This document shows positions 14,501-24,500 of a DNA stretch of 64,000 nt, in pieces. The first letter of the stretch is position 1. Every line of letters starts with the position of its first letter. The position numbers were made by a program, and so were the translations under genes. Below the pieces are notes generated by a model that was not told where the DNA came from, did no database searches, and worked only from the letters and a program-made list of their open reading frames with translations. The stretch is from Paracentrotus lividus (lineage: Eukaryota; Echinodermata; Echinoidea; Camarodonta; Echinidae), in assembly GCA_940671915.1 (NCBI GenBank), contig CALNVZ010003435.1:8190235-8254234 (forward strand), in the 5' to 3' direction.

Positions 14501-17500
14501 CATCGTAGAATTGCATGCCCCTGAATTATGAGATGGAGCCCAATGAGGAATATAGATCTGACAGGTGTCTATTGGTGCAAATCCACAATGTGCCGAAATG
14601 TAGACTCTCCTGGTTTACTTTTGCTATATTGGATGAGGCATCAATCTTTTTGCTCGATTTTTGGGTATATTCACAGTATATAATTAATATAATATAACTT
14701 ATTGTAGGCCTATATTGACTTGTATAATGAAAATAATATTTAAATGATATTAAAAAAAGAAATAATATACAAAATACATAACAATGAAATATATAGTCAA
14801 AGGATTTACTGAAGGGTCTTATAATTTCAAATTATATCTTGAAGTTAATGATTTTCAACATTTAAGCAAATTCCAGACCTGCGTACAGTCATTGTAGTTT
14901 TTAAAACATACATTAAATATAGATTTGCCCATATCACCTGCACATGCAGGTAATATGGGCAATTTGTAATGACGTCAACATATTGAATATTGCAGACAGG
15001 GGGATTGGATGGATAATTGTTTTCTTCACAATAAAAGTTAGAGCAGTAGTTATTGATTCATATAAACAAGATCAGACTGTGTGTCATTTCGTAATTTTAT
15101 GCAAATTAGGCAAATGAGCTTAGGGGCCCATATTACCTGCATGTACCTATGTTGTGTGAAATATATTTTCCCATGACATATTTTTGAGCTCAGAAGTAAA
15201 GAAGACATATTTTGAAAGAAAATGGGGAAAATCTGAAAATTTGTGTAAAAACAAAATGAATGGAGAGTTGTCCATAAGATCGGGGCCAATTTTAAGGCCG
15301 ATGATGCCAATTTGGGGACCCCTAGACAGAAGGAACAACTAGACTTTTCAAACTTCCATAACTCTCTTATTTTATAACCGATTTTGATGAAACTTTTTTA
15401 GATGGCTCCTCTCATTTTCCTCTTTCCTGTAAGGTTGATTCTCTCCTTGGGTTGGATTCCCCTTGACTGTATAAACTTCCCTTGAGCTATACATATACCA
15501 GGATTTCCATCTACACATACCTGACATCAACAGAAGGAGTTGGAGCGTGAAATAAACACGAATGAGATGAGAGATGATTGGGTCAGATGTTTGGCAGACG
15601 AGCAAAGATTAAAATTAAGTTTGCCTTTATATTTCATCATGATGGTGATTTTAAGATCCCATTTTCACAAAGTGTTTAGATTCAGAAAAGTTAAGACAAT
15701 CATATTGTAATAGCATAATAAACAAGGGTACGTCCGAATATCAATTGTTTTTGTCAATTTACCATTGTGACTATCGAAATAGACAGTTCCAGTGGAAGTA
15801 GTTCTAACGTTTGACAACAACAAAAATCATGTACTTTAACTCTCTTGTTGTATACAGATCTGTTATTTTTTCCCTTGGTCAAAAAAATACACTCGTATAA
15901 AGGCATACATTGTAAACTTAAAGAAACCCAAATTTGAATACGATGTGAAATTCATTTCAAATGTGTTACCATGGTTACATACACTATTCGACTGACTTTG
16001 AGAAATTATCTGTCAAAACATCACTTTATAATGAACTACATGCACATATTTTCTTACTTTACCCCCCCCCCCCTCCCCGCCATCCCCAATGATGCAGTGC
16101 CTTTGATTGTCTGCCTTGTCAAGTTGGGTGTGACGAATGCGACGATGATAGTCCTTGCGTGATCGAACCCAATGTCGTACTACGATGGTGCTTCGTCGCT
16201 GTGAATATTATCTGCCTCATTCTCCTCGTCGGGTTGGGAATATACACATACCATCACAGAGAGATTCGGGTAAGAAAGACATGGAAATGCGACATATTGA
16301 TAGCTGTGTTTGTCAGGCGTCACCGCTTTTAGTTAACGGTTCTTATACCTGTATATATATATATATTTGCCTGAAAGTTTTGAGGTCGTGGGTCCAAACC
16401 CCTACATGACTTTAAACACCATTAAACACGTTTACCCTTCTATACAACCAGGGAGACTCCCTGATACAACTGAGAGAAATGAGGACGCACTGGAATTACT
16501 AAGGACAGCTTAAGATTTAATTTGAGATTTGGGTGAGACCAAAGTAAATCTCTAGTCGATCATACAAAGAGTTTGGATGCCACGTTATCACTAATGCGTT
16601 TTTTAATTTCTTCAAAAGATGGAATTTTAGTTCAGTTAAATGCAATGAAAGTGAAAGAAATGATGAACTGCAAAGTTTTGGAGATTAGCTTTTAGACTTG
16701 GCTGAGATTCGTACCTGGGTCAGATTATGGTAAATTTGTAGTCGAATACAGAAAGCTTGGATTTCCCAATTAATTTTTTTTTTTGTTATGTCAATTCACT
16801 TATTTATTCGTACATATTTTATTTATACATTCGTTCGTATGTCCAATTCAGTTATTTATTCGTACAAATAATTCAGTTATTTTTTCCCCCTACATTTATT
16901 CGTGCATTTGAGATTTGATTTTAAACATGGCTGAGATCGAACCAAAGTAAATTTGTAGTCAAATGCAGTGAGGTTGAATGTCGCCAATTCAATAATTCAT
17001 GTCGCCAATTCAGTTATAATTCATTCATTCATACATTTACATTACTTTATTGCCGCAAGGTCGGTATAAACTATTCTTGCGGAAATGTCAGAAAAGAAGT
17101 TTAAATTTATGCTCGACAAATCGAGGCAGCTTGTTCAAGTGCCTATTAAAAAGCTGTGCGAATCATGGTGTTGTGGTTTAGGCCGCGGGACCTTCGATCC
17201 CAGGTTTCGAGGTTCAAACCTATAGGTCCCTTCACTTATGTCTTTTTAGCAAGACATTTGAATACATTTGCCACACTCCACCCGGGTGAAGTAATTGTGT
17301 AACTGCGTGAAAGTATCATCTCCTTCGGGTATTGTTGAATGTTGGCTTTATCGTGTTAGTTGAATCTATTTGAATAGAGTTTACATGTTCTCGTGTTATT
17401 CTTTTTTTTTTTTTGAAGCCCGTTATTATAGTCCAAGTACTGTTATATAGTTTCCACTCTATTTTTAATCATCTCCTGATGATATTGTTCTTGTCCTATT

Positions 17501-18632
17501 TCGTTTTACATTGACAGGTCTTTAAAGCGGCCAGCCCTGGTCTTCTCTACGTGATTTTACTGGGATCAGGGTTATGCTACTGTGAGGTAAATGTAGTTAT
17601 CAAGGATCACCACTAATGTCTTGTCAGTTACTTTATCATTATTATTTATAGATGTCGACGATGGAGTACATTATCATATTGATTCAAAATAGTGATTGAG
17701 TATTGTTATACATTGGTTTTGGACAGGAGAATGTCATTGCTAACGTCACAATCATGTTTGTTTATTGATGATGAAAATATTGGTCGATAATAGGCATGAT
17801 AGTGGGCTTTCCCCAGGCCTCTCAGTAGTTCAATTCCAATGCGGTCACAATATTCAAGGACACCTAAATAAATTAGAAACGTAAATTAAATTAATGCATA
17901 CAGTTGTTCGATTTATAATCAATATTCGAAATCAAACTAATACAAACTAATATAAATTATCTCTCTCTCTCTCTCCCTCTCACTCTCATTCTTTCTCTAT
18001 AATCTCCTCTCACCCCCTATTCTGATAGACAATCGTGCATGTGGCAATTCCATTGGGTGTATTTTCGTGCCAGGGGCTCCTTTGGTTTCGATACATTGGT
18101 TTCTGCCTTGCCTATGGTGCTCTTCTCTTCAAAACATGGAGGTAAATTGTCATTTTCCCCCAGATAATTCATTCCCCTTGAGTCTCTCAACGCAACTAAT
18201 AATATGTATGGAATACCATGGTCACAACCATTATTGCATGCTTTTTGCAAGTGAGTGTATAACGCCGGTGTCCCACAACGTGCGTCGGGTGGAAGGCAAC
18301 TCCTGCGATTCTACCTTCCTTCAACATGCATGAACAAAAGTGCATCTCCCCTGCTCCTGAAGCAAGGATTTTCTGCGAAATCTGACACGGACAATAATGG
18401 TTGCGACCATATCATGAAATAGATGTCGACTTGTTGTTTTACACATCAACGATTAAAGTTAAATGCATACAAAATTAACATATCCGTATGTTTAAATTAC
18501 CTTATACATGAATTATTGCAATTGCAAATGTTATCTAGATTTTACATTGAAGGAACTACATAAAAAAGGAGGGGCATGATAAAAAGTAATCAAATAATAA
18601 CCAAATCACGTTATCTCCTCTTCACAATCCCC

Positions 18633-18712
<80 letters not shown>

Positions 18713-21539
18713 GAATCACCAAAGTCTTCACCGTTCGGAGCGCCAAACCTGTGCGCATAACGGACAAGAATCTCTTTCTGCGTATCGGTATTCTTCTGGC
18801 GATATTCGTGGTCTTTCTCTCTGCTTGGACGTTCTTAGGCCCTTCAAGAGTCGAGCAAAACTACAACCAAGCTGGTCTCAAGTACTTCGAATGCTCCCAA
18901 AATACATGGGATTATGCAGGCCAATCTGGTAACTGGATCTTCTTTATTTTTGTCTTTTTATTAAATATCAAATTCGGGCATAATATATCTCAGATCTTAC
19001 TTTGGCGATCATAAAAAGAATGAAATTTGTAGTGTTGTTCCCAACGAGAACCATGTTGTCTAAACTGTAAGTGTAAATGATCCCCCTTTTCAATGTAGTG
19101 ATACAATTAATGTGTGGGAATGGAGAAACATCTTTAAATTAGAGTGTAAATTGGTCCTTACTTTCTTTGTTTCCTCATGGTATAGAATAGAAATTTCTAT
19201 TCAATATAATAATTACTCTGTATAAGTAATATAGATAACGATAACGATCAAGGCTGATTAGTTATGGTTTAATTAATTGTGATAATTATCTATATTTATG
19301 CAACGCACAATCGCATTCTTCAAAAGTGATTAAATTGTATTAAAGAAAGAATACCTCTTCAAAACATGGATCACAAATTAACGAGGGCAAATGGAGGGTA
19401 TGTCAAATGATGCGTATAGGATAAATAGTGCAAGACGATCGACGATGAAAAGATGGATGGTTTTAAACGAGCTTTTAACAAGGAAATACATCCTTCGTTA
19501 TTGTATTATTTGGAGAAGGAATACAAAGCATTAACATTTCGGCTGATTGGTTCTATACCCAGCGTGTCTATACCAATATCCAATAAGTAAACGAAAATAA
19601 TCGGTTAAAATAATGATAAAAACGTAATAACATTCAATCTTTGTGCGTATGATGTTAAAAGTAAAATAAATATAAATGTATACAACTTTTTCTTTCTTGT
19701 TACAACTTTATGTTTAATATGATATACTCGCAGAGTGATTTATAATGACGAAAATGTCAATTTTGAGACTACAATTTTGAAAGTATATTCTCAATCGCTG
19801 TCAATGATCTCAAATCGGTTTCGTCCGTGGGACTCACATTGTTTCAATAATGTTAACCACTAATCTCAAAACTATAAATATTTGTATTTAAGACTATGCA
19901 CATCCACTCCCTAAGTGAAACCCTCAATTTGGTTAGGCCATGAGAGTATGTGACGAGTTCTGGTGTTTGTATACAATAGCACTCACTATTACCATTTTAT
20001 GGAGTTAGGATGAGCATCACTTTTCTTTTGATGGGTTTACACTCGCAAAAGAGTGGATTTCCCTCTTGTGAAATTGGAAATCCACTAGAATTGATCCCTC
20101 CAAGAGTGATTTTCTCGCTTAAACATGAGTGTATGGAACGCATTGTCTTTCAAAAGACAAGGGCAGGAGAAAAGAAAAAAAGAAAACGAAGTGTACGAGA
20201 GTGCAGGAGAGGTCGTGCAAAAGCCATGTTAAAAAAGGAATTCATGGATTCAATCAGTAATGTGCATCAGGTTAATTAATGGCTCTCAAGTACACTCGAG
20301 GACTGCTCGAAACGAGGTCGATAGGAATAGAACAACATACAAAACTTAAAAGCATGGATTAGAAAACAATAGAATTGTCTCATTAAAGAATAACGTGACG
20401 TCCTTGTTTAATATCTTGATGTCGTGATGAAGACCCCCCCCCCCCCGATGCACAATACTAGATTAGCGATTAGCGAGACCGAGGGATCTAACCTTTGGTT
20501 ATAATGACAACTTTTAAAAAGGTATTTCTCCAGCATGAGCTCTTACATCGACCAACCATGAGAGTGAGATAATATTTAACGAAGGTGTGTATGTGTACGT
20601 AATAACTCAGATGAGCCCGAATGATAAGAAAGCGGCGCTAAAGATGACCGAAAGATTATTTCCAAAATGCGATGCAAAGGTCGTACAATTATTCAAAAGA
20701 AGTCATTTGGAAACGAGGAGAAGAAGATTAAATGCATGGAAGTGACCAATTAAAACACGATATATTTTGTTGCTAAGAGATGCAGCAATGGATGGATTGC
20801 TTTCGAGCGGAAAATATCATTTTATTATCAAGCGATAACCAAGCAAGTTTATGCATAAATGAACGCGCGTTATAAGAAAAAAAAAAAAAGAAAAGAAAAA
20901 AAGGAGCAATATTAACTCCAAAACCAGGATTTTGTGACGATACTCGACCTTGAGCTGATCTATACTGCTTTGACTCTGCTCTATAGAACCAAACTAAAAT
21001 GTATTTCTATTCATTATTTTACAGATTTTTAATTTCATTTTTAATTTTAAATCTGAAATTGGAAAAACTTTCTCTTTTTTTTTTTTTGCCTCCCCACTAT
21101 CCATATCTAAGTTTATAAATTGACATGTTGCCTCTCCGCTGTCTCCGAATCTCAGAAAGACGTCACGGAGACAATCAAGAGACGTCTCTGAGACGTATCC
21201 ACGACCTAAGAGTCTCGGAGTCGCAAACAGGTTGCAAACCCGAATTATATCAGGTGAGATGACCCCTTTAACTAACATTACCTTTGTCGAATCATTAAAC
21301 TTTATATCCACTCTTTTTCTTTTTCCGTTTTTTTTTTTACAACTAACTTATTATCAGGTGAGCTGCTCCTATTGGCGTGGGGGATGTATCTGTGCTTCAA
21401 AGTCAGGAAAGCCCCCTCTTCGTTCAACGAATCCAGGTATATCAGCGTTTCCATATACAACGAAGCACTTATCAGTATTTTCGGAGGCATTGTTTCATTT
21501 GTGTGAGTATAGTAAAATTACAATATGCTATTTGTTTGT

Positions 21540-21571
<32 letters not shown>

Positions 21572-24500
21572 TTATGTATGTATTTATTCATTTATTTATT
21601 TATTTATTCATATTTTATTTAACACAAAGGATAAAACACGATGGAGGGTAGGCTGTTCGTAACTAATTTTTATGAACGACTTGGTGAAACACCACCCTGG
21701 TATAAATAACAACCTGTTCATTTATTTTCCCTGTCTAGAGTACCTGCCGAGTTGTCAGGACCTGATACTCTTCTAATCATCAATTTCTGTCGTCTTCATG
21801 CAACATTTTACCGTATGGTGGCCTCCTCTTGTATAAGGTAACAAAGGCAAATAATCGGGGGGGGGGTGGGCGGGGTGCCCCCAGCTAAAAAAAAAAAAAA
21901 AAAAAAAATTTCCCATAGGGGCGCGAAATAATATGATGAATTTTAACGCTTTATCCTCCCCCTTATCGCTGTATAATTTTCTGTTCGCTGCTGGTGTGAG
22001 GAAAGAAAATTGGGTTACCGAAAATGCGGATAATTCAATTTTGAGCCCCCCCGGCAGCCTCTCCATGAAGTTTTGATCCGCCACTCCCTCTTTCTAAGCG
22101 CTTTGAGCTTATGGGAAAAGCGCATGTATAAAATTACGTATTATTATTATCTTGTCGTACGGGCACTCCGTGGTCTATGCAGTTATGACGGTGGTCTAGC
22201 AATCCACAGCTCGTGGGTTCGAATCCGCGCCGCGGTGCAGTCTGATTTTTTTTCATAGCTGTCTGGTTTCAATATTTATCACACAGAGTTGCGTGTGTTT
22301 CTACATTTGCATGGTTTCTACCGTTGGAGGACAATGAATTAAAACTTTTATGAATTGTCTATATTATGAAGTATTATTACACTTAGTTGGTAATGCTATT
22401 CTTGGTATTTGGCATAACTTGTAGCGGTCTTGGGTTTCACAGTTGTTAAACGTCTTTCAATCCATGAACTATTATTAGGTATTTTTTTTGGTATGATTAT
22501 CATTATGTTGTGTGGTGTGTGTGTTGTTGTGTGTGTTACGGTGTGTGCGTTGTTTAATTTTTTATGTCTCGTTATCTTTTACATTATTTGATGAAAACTG
22601 ATTACTGTGGGTTTTTATTATATAATAAGATTTTATTTTTCGGAGTTTTGACTTTCCATAAATATTTAATCCAAACTCCTCAACTCATAGATAAGGCTAT
22701 CGTGAAATCAAATGGCAATTGCAATGAATTATGGTATACTGGTACCCTCCATGGTATAACAATCCACCGAGATATGCATGCCCAGAAGACCATGACTTTC
22801 AAGTCCCAACGAATGATCACAGTGAGGCTATAATGTTCAAATCCACTCATGAAGTGACGCATAACCGAGTCGTTTATAATTACAAGACAGTAATGATTTA
22901 CCTGTTTTAAATACATAACTAATGCAAGAATAATAACCAATCTGATAGATACAAGGAAAGATGTCTGAATATCCCCTGGTATAAGAGCTCTGAAGAAATT
23001 TTGAAAATCATGGTAATGGCAATTATAGATGGATTTGTTATTCTTTTTTAAAAAAATGACCTAAGGATACAAAGAACCTGTCAACTATTATAACCCCGGC
23101 TTTAGCCTCGCTAACATAATATAATACATAATGATAAGGCGTTTGAACATGATCCAATTCCATTCCTGCTCAAGGATTTGAAATTGAGAGGGCGGATGGG
23201 AAATTTGGAAATAGAGGAGGGGCATGGACGCCAATTTTCTTCAATATGCGGTATCCAAAATAGGGGGAGGGGCGCCGCATGGATCCGCAACTGATTTCTT
23301 CCCACTGCCGCCCCGAATCCCTGCCCTGTATCTCTCCATGGTCCATTGTTATACTATCTCATGTGTCGTCTTTCAGATTGTTCTCTTTCATCAGACGAGT
23401 AAGAAGAACACGGAGGCCCAGGGACGAAGAAGTCAACTTGTCTTTACTATTGATAACTCCAGTGTGACTATTGATTTCTCTCACGAAAATCCAGAAGTGT
23501 CGGTAAGAAAATCATGGAATACGCATTTGGAATATTTATATTGTAAAACAAAAAAAAGGGAGAAGTTTTTCATTAAAAAAAATATTTCTCAATTACTCAG
23601 GTAGTGTAATATGCGTTGACGTAACATAATGAATTCAATTTTTAAAGAACTGAATAGACGGTGATTTTGGACTGATTTGCTTGTCTTTACATTGTTTAAA
23701 AAAACAGAATATTTTACACCAAAAAAAAAAAATATATATATATATATATATACAGAATCATTCTGCAAATTCTTAAAACGTGAAATTTTCTGCAATTTAA
23801 CAGACGGGTCTATTAGAAAGGAAAAAAAAAAGAAAGAAAAAAAAAGTTTTATCACAGGAAGTTTGTAAAGTTTCATACCCATAATACCAATTTTCTGTAT
23901 TTTACTGTCAAATTGTGTTAACAATTGTGCAGTAAGAATCCAGGTGTTTTCGAGACTCTGCTGCAGGAACTTTTCTGGGTTTTTTTTTTTATAACAAATT
24001 TTATAACAGTCTACATCAGTTATTAGGATCCAATACACTAAATTAATGATTATCAAAAGGGCCTACTTTTAAATACTCTCTGTTCCTTTTTTTCTCGCTA
24101 GGATGAATTGAGTCGAGTGAAGCAAGAACTGGTTGACATCAAAGAGATTGCCAAGCTTGTGCCAGTCGACCAGGCAATCATTGACCGCTACAAACTGGCC
24201 ATCACCAGTCTGTCCACCAAAAAGCCTAATGCGAGCGTTACGTCGTCGTCCTCATCTGCCTATCGCTCCCGAAGCGACATCGCCTCCAAGGAGTACGTGT
24301 CTGAGCCGACTAGTTCAGCAAGTACTTCTACATTGTTGAAGAAGGTTCAGAAGACTCGAGTCAATGGCATTGCAGACACCTTCATTCGATCTTTGGCGAG
24401 CACGTCCTCAGCACCGGGACTGCTCAATGTGTCGCTCGGGAGTCTCCAGAAAGTTGAAGAGGATCATAACGACGAGGTCGTAACCGCGAGAACTTTTGTT

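Larger units (their letters stand above)
13038..16097. other. GPCR intron between exons b and c
   Basis: Mainly occupied by an inverted-repeat element (13659-15464) with a second repeat nested in it. The remaining 15465-16097 shows nothing recognisable apart from the C-rich tract before exon c. Confidence 0.6.

Noticed and set aside
20010..20279. 89-codon Lys/Arg-rich frame in the receptor intron
   Set aside because: No recognised domain, and adding it would break the in-frame join of receptor exons f and g.
22380..22450. Hydrophobic run LVMLFLVFGITCSGL as a possible missing TM7 exon
   Set aside because: It has an AG in front but no donor in a phase that joins exon i, and no resemblance to the family's TM7.
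22564..22833. 89-codon frame with ILFFGVLTFHKYL as a possible TM7 exon
   Set aside because: No suitable splice sites in phase and no match to family residues.
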